A stretch of 64,000 bases of DNA from Micromonospora kangleipakensis (GCF_004217615.1 NZ_SHLD01000001.1:1860001-1924000), one strand, 5' to 3'. Counted from the stretch's first letter, positions 31,394 through 41,084 are shown. Translations and numbers: made by a program. The notes: generated by a model from the letters alone, not told the origin.

Positions 31394-31424
31394 CCGCCGG
31401 TGGCGCGCGGAGCGTCACCGGCGG
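31394..31424 (+). terminator. Hairpin after pruA
   Basis: A 9-bp perfect stem (31394-31402 with 31416-31424) with a 13-base loop just after pruA; no U-tract. A second hairpin, stem 31473-31480 with 31485-31492 and loop TGTC, lies further on, before the PadR gene. Confidence 0.5.
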
Positions 31425-31574
31425 CTCGGCCGGGCCCCGGGACGACGTCCGGCGGAGGGTATCGATGGTCCTCGGCGGACTGTCGTCCGCCGACAGTGCA
31501 CATTGGAAGCCCCATCGGGTGGCGAAAACGGCAAATCCTGGACGCCGGGTCGGCAAAGTGGCAGCTTAGAGGGC

Positions 31575-32090
31575 ATGGCGGAATCCGGAGTCAACCCCAC
31601 GGCGGCAGCCCTGCTCGGCCTGCTGCACGAGGGCCCGATGACAGGCGGCCAGCTGATGGCCGCCGCTGAACGGCGGCTGGCGCCGTACTGGTCGATGACC
31701 CGCAGTCAGGTCTACCGCGAGTTGCCGGTGCTGGCCGAGCGGGGTTTCGTGCGGCTCGGCAAGCCCGGGCCGCGGATGAGTCAGCCGTACGCGATCACCG
31801 CGGCCGGGAAACGGACATTTTCCCGCTGGCTGGCGGAGAACCCGGGGCGGGACACCATCCGCAACCCGATCGCGCTGCGGATCGCCTTCGGCAACCTGCA
31901 CTCGGCGAGCCAGCTGAAGAACCTGTACGCGTCGGCGAACGAGTATCACACCGAGGCCCTCGCGGCGGTCCGGGAACAGGTGAAGAACGCCAAGAAGGAG
32001 GGCGACACCTACGACGCCAGCGCGCTGGAGTTCGCCGTCGCCTACCACAAGGCCGCCCTGTCCTGGCTCAAGAGCGCCCCGGTCGGCTGA
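31575..32090 (+). CDS. PadR-family transcriptional regulator
   Basis: The 171-residue product has an N-terminal winged helix (NPTAAALLGLLHEGPMTGGQ ... SMTRSQVYRELPVLAERGFV) and a C-terminal helical dimerisation region (EYHTEALAAVREQVKNAKKE). PadR proteins usually repress an adjacent gene in response to a small ligand or envelope stress. The flanking genes are pruA and prfB; no clear target is nearby. ATG start with GAGGG very close upstream. Confidence 0.88.
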   Translation: MAESGVNPTAAALLGLLHEGPMTGGQLMAAAERRLAPYWSMTRSQVYRELPVLAERGFVRLGKPGPRMSQPYAITAAGKRTFSRWLAENPGRDTIRNPIALRIAFGNLHSASQLKNLYASANEYHTEALAAVREQVKNAKKEGDTYDASALEFAVAYHKAALSWLKSAPVG

Positions 32091-32155
32091 CCTGCTCCGG
32101 CGGGTCGGGCGGCTGAGGTGAACGGACCGCCGGGAGCCAAGTACGCTTGTCTGTC

Positions 32156-33277
32156 GTGACCGCTGCCGATTACGCCGAACAGCTCAAGGAACTCGACGCC
32201 ACCCTCCGCAACATCGAGGCCGTCCTCAACCTGGACCGGCTGCACGAGCAGAAGGCCCGGCTCGAGGAGCAGGCGTCCGCGCCGGACCTCTGGGACGACC
32301 AGGCCAAGGCCCAGCACGTGACCTCGCAGCTGTCGTACGTCAACGGCGAGATCAGCAAGCTGGGCAGCCTCCGCTCCCGGCTCGACGACGCCGGCGTGCT
32401 GCTGGAGCTGGCGGAGGCGGAGTCCGACCCGGGGGTGCTCTCCGAGGTCGAGAGCGAGATCACCGGGCTGACCAAGGCCATCCAGGAGATGGAGGTCCGC
32501 ACCCTGCTCTCCGGCGAGTACGACTCGCGGGAGGCGCTGGTCGCCATCCGGGCCGGCGCCGGTGGCGTGGACGCGGCGGACTTCGCCGAGATGCTGCTCC
32601 GGATGTACCTGCGCTGGGCCGAGCGGCACGGCTACCCGACCGAGGTCTACGAGACCTCGTACGCCGAGGAGGCCGGCCTCAAGTCCGCCACCTTCACGGT
32701 GAAGGTGCCCTACGCCTACGGCACGCTCAGCGTCGAGTCGGGCACCCACCGCCTGGTCCGGATCAGCCCGTTCGACAACCAGGGCCGCCGGCAGACCAGC
32801 TTCGCGGGCGTCGAGGTGCTGCCGGTGGTGGAGCAGACCGACCACATCGAGATCCCCGAGAACGAGATGCGGATCGACGTTTACCGCTCCTCGGGCCCCG
32901 GCGGGCAGAGCGTCAACACCACCGACTCGGCGGTGCGGATCACCCACATCCCGACCGGCATCGTGGTCACCTGCCAGAACGAGAAGTCCCAGCTGCAGAA
33001 CAAGGCCTCCGCGCTGCGGGTGCTCCAGGCCCGACTGCTGGAGCGCAAGCGCCAGGAGGAGCAGGCCAAGATGGCGGGCCTGAAGACCGAGGCCGCCGGG
33101 TCGTGGGGCGACCAGATGCGGTCGTACGTCCTGCACCCGTATCAGATGGTGAAGGATCTGCGTACGGAGCAGGAGACGGGCAATCCGTCCTCGGTCTTCG
33201 ACGGCGAGCTGGACAGCTTCATCGAGGCGGGCATCCGCTGGCGCAAGCAGCAGCAGATGGCCGGCGACACTGCGTGA
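32156..33277 (+). CDS. prfB: Peptide chain release factor 2
   Basis: RF2 terminates translation at UGA and UAA. The 373-residue protein has the catalytic GGQ ([20 protein letters not shown]) and the anticodon-like SPF tripeptide (RISPFDNQG). The frame is continuous, so there is no programmed +1 frameshift as in enterobacterial prfB. The GTG at 32156 is likely leaderless: TACGCT sits 8 bases before it and no Shine-Dalgarno is seen. Confidence 0.96.
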   Translation: MTAADYAEQLKELDATLRNIEAVLNLDRLHEQKARLEEQASAPDLWDDQAKAQHVTSQLSYVNGEISKLGSLRSRLDDAGVLLELAEAESDPGVLSEVESEITGLTKAIQEMEVRTLLSGEYDSREALVAIRAGAGGVDAADFAEMLLRMYLRWAERHGYPTEVYETSYAEEAGLKSATFTVKVPYAYGTLSVESGTHRLVRISPFDNQGRRQTSFAGVEVLPVVEQTDHIEIPENEMRIDVYRSSGPGGQSVNTTDSAVRITHIPTGIVVTCQNEKSQLQNKASALRVLQARLLERKRQEEQAKMAGLKTEAAGSWGDQMRSYVLHPYQMVKDLRTEQETGNPSSVFDGELDSFIEAGIRWRKQQQMAGDTA

Positions 33278-33290
33278 TCGCCTGAGGGCG

Positions 33291-33338
33291 GAGCGCGTCA
33301 TCGATCTCCATGTCAGGCGGTAAATGGATGACGCGCTC
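33291..33338 (+). terminator. Hairpin between prfB and ftsE
   Basis: A perfect 12-bp stem (33291-33302 with 33327-33338) with a 24-base loop that adds a few more pairs. It probably ends prfB transcription, since ftsE has its own leaderless promoter. Confidence 0.65.
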
Positions 33339-33395
33339 GCTCCTGAGGGGGCGGGGGGCTTGGCTCTCCGGTTACACCGCGTAGACTCTCGACCC

Positions 33396-34076
33396 GTGAT
33401 TCAGCTTGAGCAAGTGACGAAGACGTACCCGAAGGCGTCGCGGCCTTCGCTCGACAACGTGTCCGTCTCGATCGAGAAGGGCGAGTTCGTCTTCTTCATC
33501 GGTCCATCCGGCTCCGGCAAGTCCACGATCATCAAGATGCTGCTCCACGAGGTCAGCCCCAACAAGGGGCGCGTCGTCGTGAACGGCAAGGACGTCACCT
33601 CGATGCGTTCCTGGAAGCGACCCCACTTCCGGCGTTCCATCGGCTGTGTCTTCCAGGACTTCCGGCTGCTGCCCAACCGCACCGCGTACGAGAACGTGGC
33701 GTTCGCCCTCGAGGTGATCGGCAAGACCAAGGCGGTCGCCCGCCGGGTCGTGCCGGAGGTGCTGGAGCTGGTCGGGCTCGGTGGCAAGGAGCACCGCTAC
33801 CCGCACGAGCTCTCCGGTGGTGAGCAGCAGCGGGTCGCTGTTGCCCGGGCGTTCGTGAACCGTCCGCTGATCCTGCTGGCGGACGAGCCGACCGGAAACC
33901 TGGACCCGGACACCTCGATCGAGATCATGCGCCTGCTGGACCGGATCAACCGCACCGGCACCACCGTCGTGATGGTCACGCACGACTCGAACATCGTGAA
34001 CCAGATGCGCCGCCGCGTCGTCGAGATCGAGAGCGGCCGCATCGTGCGCGACCAGGCCCGCGGCGTCTACGGCTGA
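33396..34076 (+). CDS. ftsE: FtsE, cell-division ABC-type ATPase
   Basis: The 226-residue ATPase works with FtsX to activate peptidoglycan hydrolases at the division site. Walker A GPSGSGKS is at 36-43, signature [14 protein letters not shown], Walker [14 protein letters not shown]. The GTG at 33396 appears leaderless, with TAGACT 8 bases upstream. ftsX follows after 71 bases. Confidence 0.96.
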   Translation: MIQLEQVTKTYPKASRPSLDNVSVSIEKGEFVFFIGPSGSGKSTIIKMLLHEVSPNKGRVVVNGKDVTSMRSWKRPHFRRSIGCVFQDFRLLPNRTAYENVAFALEVIGKTKAVARRVVPEVLELVGLGGKEHRYPHELSGGEQQRVAVARAFVNRPLILLADEPTGNLDPDTSIEIMRLLDRINRTGTTVVMVTHDSNIVNQMRRRVVEIESGRIVRDQARGVYG

Positions 34077-34147
34077 ACCGGCGCTCGGCCGCGAGCCGTA
34101 GACCCTGACGACGAACACCTCATGCCGGAGAGCCGGAGGAATTCCCG

Positions 34148-35023
34148 ATGCGCGTGAAATACGTCCTGTCCGAGGTACTGGTCGGACTGTGGCGCAACGT
34201 CACAATGACCATCGCCATGATCATCACGCTGGCGGTGTCACTGTTCATGCTGGGCGGCAGCGGTCTGCTGTTCCAGAAGGTCGGCGACATGAAGGACCTC
34301 TACTACGAGAACATCGAGGTCTCGATCTTCCTGAAGACCGACGTCAGCAAGCCGCAAGTTGACGCGCTCGACGCCAAGCTCAGTAGCGATCCGCTGGTCA
34401 AGGACTCCACGTACGTCAACAAGGAGGAGGCGTACAAGCGGTTCCAACAGATGTACGCCGACGCTCCGGACCTGGTGAACGCGGTCAAGCCGGACCAGCT
34501 GCCCGAGTCGTTCCGGCTCAAGCTGAACAACCCCGAGCAGTACAAGAACATCTACGACCAGTACAAGGACACCGAGGGCGTCGACGAGATCGTCGACCAG
34601 AGCAAACTGCTCGACAAGGTCTTCGGCGTCCTCACCGGGATCCAGAACTTCGCGCTGGCCATCGCGATCGTGATGGCGATCGCCGCGCTGCTCCTGGTGG
34701 CCAACACCATCCAGGTGGCCGCCTACAGCAAGCGGCGTGAGGTCGCGGTCATGAAGCTCGTCGGCGCCTCCAACTGGTTCATCCAGGCGCCGTTCGTGCT
34801 GGAGGCCGTGGTCGCCGGCCTGATCGGTTCGATCCTCGGCCTGGTCGCGCTGGCCGCCCTGAAGGTCTTCGCCAGCGGCGGGTCGATGCAGGCCCTGGAG
34901 GGCCTGATCACGCCGGTCTCGTGGGGGGACATCTTCCTGATGTTCCCGTTCATGGCGGGCGTCGGTGGTCTGGTCAGCGCCATCACCGCCTGGGTCACGC
35001 TCCGGTTCTACCTGCGCGTCTAG
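34148..35023 (+). CDS. ftsX: FtsX, cell-division membrane protein
   Basis: The 291-residue protein has four membrane helices: one at about 23-45, an extracellular loop of about 120 residues, then three near the C-terminus. It is the FtsE partner that relays ATPase state to cell-wall hydrolases. ATG with GGAGGA upstream. A strong terminator follows. Confidence 0.95.
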   Translation: MRVKYVLSEVLVGLWRNVTMTIAMIITLAVSLFMLGGSGLLFQKVGDMKDLYYENIEVSIFLKTDVSKPQVDALDAKLSSDPLVKDSTYVNKEEAYKRFQQMYADAPDLVNAVKPDQLPESFRLKLNNPEQYKNIYDQYKDTEGVDEIVDQSKLLDKVFGVLTGIQNFALAIAIVMAIAALLLVANTIQVAAYSKRREVAVMKLVGASNWFIQAPFVLEAVVAGLIGSILGLVALAALKVFASGGSMQALEGLITPVSWGDIFLMFPFMAGVGGLVSAITAWVTLRFYLRV

Positions 35024-35042
35024 TCGCACACCGGCTCTCCGA

Positions 35043-35090
35043 GGACCCTCCCGCGCCTGGAATAAACGGCGCGGGAGGGTCCTTGTCATT
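35043..35090 (+). terminator. Terminator of ftsEX
   Basis: A perfect 15-bp stem (35043-35057 with 35068-35082), a 10-base loop, then TTGTCATT. Confidence 0.85.
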
Positions 35091-35157
35091 CGGGTAGCAT
35101 GATCTCCGCCCCGCGGCCGGCCACCGGTCGTGGGTCATTCGGAAGGGGGTGGCGCCG

Positions 35158-35637
35158 ATGCCACGGGAAAAGGGTCGCAAGGTGGTCGCCTCCAACAAGA
35201 AGGCGCGGCACGACTACGCCATCCTCGACACGTACGAGGCGGGCATGGCGCTGACCGGCACCGAGGTCAAGTCGCTGCGGGCCGGGCGGGCGTCGCTGGT
35301 CGACGCGTTCGCCCAGGAGCGCAACGGCGAGCTCTACCTGCACGCCATGCACATCCCGGAGTACACCCAGGGCACCTGGACCAACCACGAGCCCCGGCGT
35401 ACCCGCAAGCTGCTGCTCAACCGGCTGGAGATCGACCGGCTGATCGGCAAGACCCGCGAAGGCGGCCTGACCATGGTGCCGTTGCAGGTCTACTTCTCGG
35501 ACGGCTGGGCCAAGGTGGAGATCGCCCTGGCCAAGGGTAAGAAGTCGTACGACAAGCGGCAGGACCTCGCCAAGCGGGACGCGGACCGGGAGATCGCCCG
35601 GGTGGCCGGCCGGCGTGGCAAGGGAATGGATGAGTGA
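35158..35637 (+). CDS. smpB: SmpB, tmRNA-binding protein
   Basis: The 159-residue protein delivers tmRNA to stalled ribosomes. Conserved SmpB segments are [26 protein letters not shown] at the start (two pieces), the middle [12 protein letters not shown], and the C-terminal [20 protein letters not shown] tail. ATG at 35158 preferred; an in-frame GTG three codons earlier is possible. The tmRNA gene begins 105 bases downstream. Confidence 0.96.
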   Translation: MPREKGRKVVASNKKARHDYAILDTYEAGMALTGTEVKSLRAGRASLVDAFAQERNGELYLHAMHIPEYTQGTWTNHEPRRTRKLLLNRLEIDRLIGKTREGGLTMVPLQVYFSDGWAKVEIALAKGKKSYDKRQDLAKRDADREIARVAGRRGKGMDE

Positions 35638-35742
35638 TTTGTCCGCTATGTCCCGGTCGGCACGCCCGGCCCGGGGCTCGGGATGAAACCCGTTGCGGCA
35701 GGCGTTAGGCTTGTCAGTGCCACCACGAAGGTGGCCCGTCGA

Positions 35743-36118
35743 GGGGGTGACTGGTTTCGACTTCGTACGTTGCGGCAGGGGAAGCGAGCCGAGGAAGCCG
35801 ACGTCGTCTCGAGAATCGTTCGTCGGAAACCAATAAGCGCCAAGAACAATCGCGCTGACTTCGCTCTCGCCGCCTGAGGCGAGTAGTGAGTCTGTCGGCC
35901 TGGGAGCGCCTTCGACCCAGTTAGCCGGCATCAGCTAGAAGGCTGGCCAACCGGACCCGGTCGCGGGGTCCGTGCGGCGAGATTAATCAGCGACTGGGCC
36001 CGTCACACCAACTTGCTCGCGTGAGCGGTGGGGCCGAGTAGAGGCACAGCGAGCTGCGCTCGGAGAAGCCCTGACAAACCGGCGAAGGACCCGGGTTCGA
36101 TTCCCGGCACCTCCACCA
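35743..36118 (+). ncRNA. ssrA: tmRNA (SsrA)
   Basis: The 5' end GGGGGTG pairs with CACCTCC before the encoded ACCA at 36115-36118, giving a 7-bp acceptor stem with one G-U. The tRNA-like TGACTGGTTTCGAC start and GGGTTCGATTCCC T-arm are present. The tag frame runs from GCC at 35839 to TGA at 35875-35877 and encodes AKNNRADFALAA. It works with the adjacent smpB. Confidence 0.96.
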
Positions 36119-36124
36119 CCTGAA

Positions 36125-36160
36125 CTGTGCGCCCCGGTCCACCTGGACCGGGGCGCACAG
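36125..36160 (+). terminator. Terminator of tmRNA
   Basis: A perfect 16- to 17-bp stem (36125-36140 with 36145-36160) on an ACCT loop, followed by TCGTCT. Confidence 0.85.
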
Positions 36161-36223
36161 TCGTCTCCGGACCCCACCCCCGGCGGTCCACCCCCGTTGC
36201 CCGGCCGGCCTAGGCTGCCCCCT

Positions 36224-36883
36224 GTGACGAACGAGAAGCTCCGCCTGTCGGTGGGCGCCGCGCCCGGGCAACGCGTGTTCGCGGCGGTGGTGGGCGTCCT
36301 CTTCGCCGGCTTCGGCACGGTCTTCGTGCTGCTGCCCGTGCTCGCCGACCGGCTGCTCGGCCGGCTCACCGGCTTCGGCGACCCGCTCCCGTCGTACGAC
36401 GAGGCGCGGGACCTGCCGCCCGGCATGCTCCCGCCGGACCTCGCCGGCGGCACCGAAACGCCGGGACCCGGCCGGCTCATCGGCCTCTGCGGCGTCCCGT
36501 TCGTGCTGCTCGGGCTCTACCTCGTGCTGCGGGTGCTGCGCACCGCCGCCTGGTTGGAGGAGACCCGGGCCTCGGTCCGCGGCGCCCTGGGCACCCGCAC
36601 CGTCGACCTGGCCACCGCCGAGGTCACCGCCGGGGCCGTCGCCCAGCGAATCGGGGACGAGTCGGTGGTCCGCGTGCCCACCGTGGTCGCCCGCGACCGG
36701 GGGACCGGCCGCCGGGTCACCATCCCGCTGCAGGGCATGGGATTGGCCACGCTCCCACCGTACGAGCTGCGGGCGCTCGCCGACGCGATCACCGCAGGGC
36801 GTCCGACCGGCGGCCGGGACGCCGACGCGCACGTCCTCGCCGGCCAGCTCCGCACCATGGCGGGCAACCCGCTGGGCCTGTGA
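36224..36883 (+). CDS. Membrane protein of unknown function
   Basis: The 219-residue protein has two membrane helices (around FAAVVGVLFAGFGTVFVLLP and LIGLCGVPFVLLGLYLVLRV). A soluble C-terminal domain of about 100 residues follows, with beta-rich VRGALGTRTVDLATAEVTAG. The GTG at 36224 looks leaderless, with TAGGCT (36211-36216) 7 bases before it. No family recognised. Confidence 0.75.
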   Translation: MTNEKLRLSVGAAPGQRVFAAVVGVLFAGFGTVFVLLPVLADRLLGRLTGFGDPLPSYDEARDLPPGMLPPDLAGGTETPGPGRLIGLCGVPFVLLGLYLVLRVLRTAAWLEETRASVRGALGTRTVDLATAEVTAGAVAQRIGDESVVRVPTVVARDRGTGRRVTIPLQGMGLATLPPYELRALADAITAGRPTGGRDADAHVLAGQLRTMAGNPLGL

Positions 36884-37001
36884 GCACTTCTGGGGCCGGT
36901 GGGGCGGATGGGGCAGATGAGGCGTTCCCCGGCCCTGGACAGGGCCGTCGGCCGGGTTCACCATCGCTGTACGCGGTAGCGCAGCAGTGCGGGAGGTGCC
37001 C

Positions 37002-37469
37002 ATGGTCACCGGTCCGATCCAGCAGCCGTCCACCGTTGTCGCGGCGGCCCGTCCGCCCGCGCGCCAGCACCGGCCCACCCACCTCGGCGACATCCACGCC
37101 CTCGCCCGGGCGCTCGCCGCGCCGGCCGGAGAACCCCGCTGGCGGGAGCGGCTGATCACCCGCCTCGACCCGGTCCGGCAGGGCTTCGCCGAGCACGTCC
37201 GGGTCACCGAGGGACCCACCGGCTTCTACGCGGAGCTGCTGCACCACGCCCCGCGCCTGGACCGGGGAGTCCGCCTGCTCACCCGGGAGCACGCCGCCAT
37301 CGCCACGGCGATCACCGCCCTCCAGCACGTCGCCGAGCTGCCCGGGGTGCCGGACGAGGAGCTGTGCGGGCGGGCGGGACAGCTCCTGCGGGCGCTGCAC
37401 CGGCACCGGCAGCGCGGCGCCGACCTGCTCTGGGAGGCGTACGAGGCCGACCTGGGCGGGGAGACCTGA
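37002..37469 (+). CDS. Hemerythrin-like four-helix protein (tentative)
   Basis: The 155-residue product is mostly helical and histidine-rich: RQGFAEHVRVTEG, YAELLHHAPRL, TREHAAIATAITAL, LLRALHRHRQRGADLLWEAY. The spacing resembles HHE/hemerythrin domains that bind di-iron. Assignment is by pattern only. The ATG at 37002 is chosen for GGGAGGT just upstream; an in-frame GTG lies at 36987. Confidence 0.6.
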   Translation: MVTGPIQQPSTVVAAARPPARQHRPTHLGDIHALARALAAPAGEPRWRERLITRLDPVRQGFAEHVRVTEGPTGFYAELLHHAPRLDRGVRLLTREHAAIATAITALQHVAELPGVPDEELCGRAGQLLRALHRHRQRGADLLWEAYEADLGGET

Positions 37470-37567
37470 GCGTGGGTCCCTCGCTGTGCCTGGTCCGGGC
37501 CGGCCCGGCCCGTCGATGCCCGGGGACGTGGGCGGAACCGGTGGGGCGGGCGTGGCGTCCAAGAGGC

Positions 37568-38536
37568 ATGCGTCGCACGATCGCCCTGCTGGGGCTGCCC
37601 CTCCTGGTCGCCGCCGGCTGCGCCCCGGCCGGCTCCGGCCCGGCCGGCGGCGGGCGCTCCGCCGGCAGCCCCGACCACCGCTGGGAGGCATTCGACCAGC
37701 GGGCCGGCGAGGTGGCCGAGGCCTGGCGCCCCGGCCCGGCGTGGCGTACCGGGTACGTCCCGCTGCAGGACGCCACGGTGCTGACCGGCGACCCCGGCTT
37801 CGGCCCCGACACGGAGGCGGCGTTCCGGGCGGGCTGGTACCGCGACCAGATCGCGCTGCCCACCGCGAAGCCGGGCGACGGCACCGTCCGGTTCCCGGAC
37901 GGGACGCTACGGGTGCCGCTGGTCAGTGCCGCCGTCGCGTACGCCCAGCTGGACCAGGGCGATCCGCCGGCCTGCGACGGTCGGCCGAAGGAACCCGGGC
38001 GGCCCAAGGACGGACCGACCATCGAACCCGGGCCGGACGGCTCGGTCAGCAGCCCCGCAGATCCGGGCGCCTGCATCCCGCTGACCGTGACCGCCGTACG
38101 GCTGGGCACCGCCCCCGTCCGGACCAGCCGGGGCGTCGCCGACGTGCCCGCCTGGCTCTTCACCGTGACGGAGCTGAAGGCCCCGGTGGCCCGGCTCGCC
38201 GTCGCGCCGAGCGCGGTCGCCGCCGTACCGGAGGGGGTGGCGCCGACCCGGCCGGCGCCCGACGGCGTGGTCGGTACGCAGGACCTCGCGGCGCCCGCCG
38301 AGGGCGCGCGGCTGACCTACCGGCTCGGGGTCGGCGCCTGCGACACCGGCATCACCCCGCTGGTGCTGGAGCGCGACGACGTGGTGGTGGTCGGCGGGGG
38401 CGTCACCCGCTCGACCGGCGGCTGCACCGACCAGCTGCTCATCCATCCGGTCACCGTCACGCTGCGGGCCCCGCTGGGCGTCCGACCGGTGCTCGACGTG
38501 CTCACCGGCGCGCCGCTGGTGGTCGGCCCGCGCTGA
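37568..38536 (+). CDS. Hypothetical lipoprotein
   Basis: The 322-residue protein has a short signal peptide and lipobox ending at Cys18 (VAAGC). A Gly/Ser-rich linker and a soluble domain follow, with several Cys (ACDGRP, GACIPLTVTAV, GACDTGITP, GGCTDQ) that could form disulfides outside the cell. The phrase RLGTAPVRTSRGVADVPAWLF is typical of actinobacterial secreted hypotheticals. Function unknown. Confidence 0.75.
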   Translation: MRRTIALLGLPLLVAAGCAPAGSGPAGGGRSAGSPDHRWEAFDQRAGEVAEAWRPGPAWRTGYVPLQDATVLTGDPGFGPDTEAAFRAGWYRDQIALPTAKPGDGTVRFPDGTLRVPLVSAAVAYAQLDQGDPPACDGRPKEPGRPKDGPTIEPGPDGSVSSPADPGACIPLTVTAVRLGTAPVRTSRGVADVPAWLFTVTELKAPVARLAVAPSAVAAVPEGVAPTRPAPDGVVGTQDLAAPAEGARLTYRLGVGACDTGITPLVLERDDVVVVGGGVTRSTGGCTDQLLIHPVTVTLRAPLGVRPVLDVLTGAPLVVGPR

Positions 38537-38557
38537 CCCGCCCCAGGGCGGCGACGG

Positions 38558-40153
38558 CTACATGATGCGCGGCACCTCGGTGCTGATCGGCACCGGCAGG
38601 ACCGTCGGCCGGTCGGCGGCGAGGGCCGCGCCCAGGGCGTCGCCGAGCCGGTCGAGCGGGTCCACCACCTCCGCCGCGCAGCCGTAGCCGTGCGCCACGG
38701 CGGCGACGTCCAGCCCGGGCAGGTCGAGCGCGGGCACCCCGGGCGTGTGCTTCAGCTCGGCGAAGGCCTTGAGAATCGCGTACTGGTGGTTGACCGGGAC
38801 CAGCACGGGCAGCGGCAGCCGCAGCTGGGCGGCGGTCCAGAGCGCCTGCACCGAGTAGTGGAGCGAGCCGTCGCCGATCACCGCCACCACCGGCCGGCCG
38901 CGCCCGGTGTCCCGCTCCGCCAGCGCGATCCCCACCGCCGCCGGCAGCCCGAACCCCAGCCCACCGCTGGCCATCGTGAAGTACGACCCGGGTCGGGTGA
39001 TCCGCAGCCGGCGGCGCAGCGCGGCGAGGTTGGACGGGGACTCCTGCACCAGCACCCCGTCGGCCGGCCAGTGCCGGGCCAGCGCGGCGAAGAGGGCGTC
39101 CGCGTTCGGCGGGCTCGACTCCGCGGGCGGCTCCGGCTCGGGGCGAGCGCCCGGGGCGGGGCGGTCCGTCGCCGGCAGCAGGTCCAGCAGGCCCGCCAGG
39201 GCCAGCCCGGCGTCGCCGAGCAGGCTCTCCCCGATCGGGGCCCGGGCCGACTCGTCCGGGTCGTCGGTGACGTGCAGCAGCCGCGCGTCGACCGGCAGGT
39301 AGTCGCCCGGCACGTGCGGGTAGTAGCGGAACACCGGCGCGCCGACCACCAGCACCGTGTCGTGGCCGCGCAGCGCCTCCGCCAGCGGCCCGATCGCGTA
39401 CGGCAGCACGCCCCGGTAGTGCGGATGGTCCTCGGGGAAGACGGCCCGCTCCGGCGCCGGGGCGGACCAGACCGGCGCGGCCAGTCGTTCGGCCAGGGCG
39501 ACCGCCGCCGGCCAGGCGCCGGCCCGGTCCACCGCCGCGCCGAGCACGAGCACCGGGGAGCGGCTGGCCGCCAGCACCGCGGCGAAGTCGCGCAGCCGCA
39601 CCGGGTCCGGCGCGTACCGGGTGGCCACCTCCCGCACCTGCGGCGACGGGTCCGCCGGCCGGTCCCAGTCGTCCAGCGGCAGCGAGAGGAAGACCGGCCC
39701 GGCCGGGGGCTGCACGGCAGTCGCGTACGCCCGCATGAACGCCGCCGGGATGTCCTGCGCCCGGACCGGCTCGTAGCCCCACTTCACGTACGGCTGGGTG
39801 AGCTCCGCCGCCCGGCGGCTGGCCAGCCGGGGTTCGATCAGCAGCATCTCCCGGTTCTGCTGGCCAGCCGTGACGATGAGCGGGGTCTTGTTGTGCCAGG
39901 CGGTGACCAGGTTGCCCATGCCGTTGCCGGTGCCCGGGGCGGTGTGCAGGTTGACGTGGGCGGGCCTCCCGGTGGCCTGCGCGTACCCGTCGGCCATGGC
40001 CATCGCCGACGCCTCGTGCAGGGCGTGCACGTAGCGGAAGTCGGCCGGGAAGCCCTGCAGGAAGGGCTCCTCGGTGGAGCCGGGGTTGCCGAAGATGATG
40101 GTCAGATCCAGCTCGCGCAGCAGGTCGTACGTGGTGTCGCGAACCGTTGCCAT
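38558..40153 (-). CDS. mdlC: Benzoylformate decarboxylase-type thiamine-diphosphate enzyme
   Basis: The 531-residue protein has the three-domain ThDP decarboxylase fold. Its active-site positions match benzoylformate decarboxylase: Ser26 (FGNPGSTEEP), Glu47 (HALHEASA), His70 (NLHTAPGTGN) and His280. The ThDP-binding motif is GDGSLHYSVQALWTAA ending in N. Such enzymes split benzoylformate to benzaldehyde and CO2. No mandelate-pathway genes are adjacent, so the natural substrate may differ. ATG start. Confidence 0.88.
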   Translation of the reverse strand: MATVRDTTYDLLRELDLTIIFGNPGSTEEPFLQGFPADFRYVHALHEASAMAMADGYAQATGRPAHVNLHTAPGTGNGMGNLVTAWHNKTPLIVTAGQQNREMLLIEPRLASRRAAELTQPYVKWGYEPVRAQDIPAAFMRAYATAVQPPAGPVFLSLPLDDWDRPADPSPQVREVATRYAPDPVRLRDFAAVLAASRSPVLVLGAAVDRAGAWPAAVALAERLAAPVWSAPAPERAVFPEDHPHYRGVLPYAIGPLAEALRGHDTVLVVGAPVFRYYPHVPGDYLPVDARLLHVTDDPDESARAPIGESLLGDAGLALAGLLDLLPATDRPAPGARPEPEPPAESSPPNADALFAALARHWPADGVLVQESPSNLAALRRRLRITRPGSYFTMASGGLGFGLPAAVGIALAERDTGRGRPVVAVIGDGSLHYSVQALWTAAQLRLPLPVLVPVNHQYAILKAFAELKHTPGVPALDLPGLDVAAVAHGYGCAAEVVDPLDRLGDALGAALAADRPTVLPVPISTEVPRIM

Positions 40154-40280
40154 CGCCGGCTGCCTCCGTCTGTTGTTGCGGCGCCGGAGACGGCTCGTGA
40201 TCAGTCCCCCGACCAGCCGAATCTATCGGGGCGGGCCGGTCTTTTCGGGCACTTCCTAGGTCTCGCGGGGGCACCGGCCG

Positions 40281-41084
40281 TCAGGGCAGCGGGAACGGCA
40301 GCTTGATCCCGTCCAGCGCGTGGCCGCAGGGGCAGTCCCGCTCGGCGGGGAGCGCGGCCACCGCGTCCAGCAGCACCCCGCGCAGCCGGTCGGTGTTCTC
40401 CGCGAAGACCCGGAACACCTCCTCCTGGGTGACCGACTCGCCGCTCTCCACACCCGCGTCCAGGTCGGTGACGAGCGCGATCGAGGTGTAGCAGAGGGCC
40501 AGCTCGCGGGCGAGCACCGCCTCCGGGTGGCCGGTCATGTTGACCACCGACCCGCCGATCGCGGCGAACCAGCGGGACTCGGCCCGGGTGGAGAAGCGCG
40601 GCCCCTCGACCACCACCACCGTCCCCCCGTCGACCGCCGGCACGTCCCGGCCCGCCGCCGCGTCCAGCAGGGTGCGGCGGCCGGTGGGGCAGTACGGGTC
40701 GGCGAACGAGACGTGCACCGCCCCCCGGTCGTAGTAGGTCTGGGCGCGCCCGCTGGTCCGGTCGATGAGCTGATCCGGCACCACGAAGGTGCCCGGGCCG
40801 AGCTCCGGCCGCAGGCCGCCGACCGCGCAGGGGGCGAGCACCTGGCGTACCCCGAGGGAACGCAGCGCCCAGAGGTTGGCCCGGTAGGGGATCAGGTGCG
40901 GTGGGTAGCGGTGGTCGCGTCCGTGCCGGGGCAGGAAGGCCACCCGGCGACCGCCCACCTCGGCGATCGTGATCGCGCCCGACGGAGCCCCGTACGGCGT
41001 CTCCAGCACGTGTTCGGTGGCGCCGTCGAGCAGGGCGTAGAGCCCCGACCCACCGATCACCGCCAGCTCGGCCGTCGGCCCCAT
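40281..41084 (-). CDS. mtnP: S-methyl-5'-thioadenosine phosphorylase
   Basis: The 267-residue protein is of the PNP/MTAP family and phosphorolyses methylthioadenosine (a polyamine/ethylene-pathway by-product) in methionine salvage. Family signatures: VIGGSGLYALL phosphate loop, PRHGRDHRYPPHLIPYRANL, VNMTGHPEAVLARELALCY and TDLDAG. Some members prefer methylthioinosine; the sequence alone does not settle this. The ATG at 41084 has GAGGGAG upstream; ATG 41102 is the alternative. Confidence 0.92.
   Translation of the reverse strand: MGPTAELAVIGGSGLYALLDGATEHVLETPYGAPSGAITIAEVGGRRVAFLPRHGRDHRYPPHLIPYRANLWALRSLGVRQVLAPCAVGGLRPELGPGTFVVPDQLIDRTSGRAQTYYDRGAVHVSFADPYCPTGRRTLLDAAAGRDVPAVDGGTVVVVEGPRFSTRAESRWFAAIGGSVVNMTGHPEAVLARELALCYTSIALVTDLDAGVESGESVTQEEVFRVFAENTDRLRGVLLDAVAALPAERDCPCGHALDGIKLPFPLP

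Noticed and set aside
32147..32200. Programmed frameshift in prfB
   Set aside because: The reading frame is continuous from the GTG start; no in-frame TGA exists.
35149..35157. GTG at 35149 as the smpB start
   Set aside because: It is in frame, but the ATG three codons later fits the usual N-terminus and the GGAAGGGGG spacing better.
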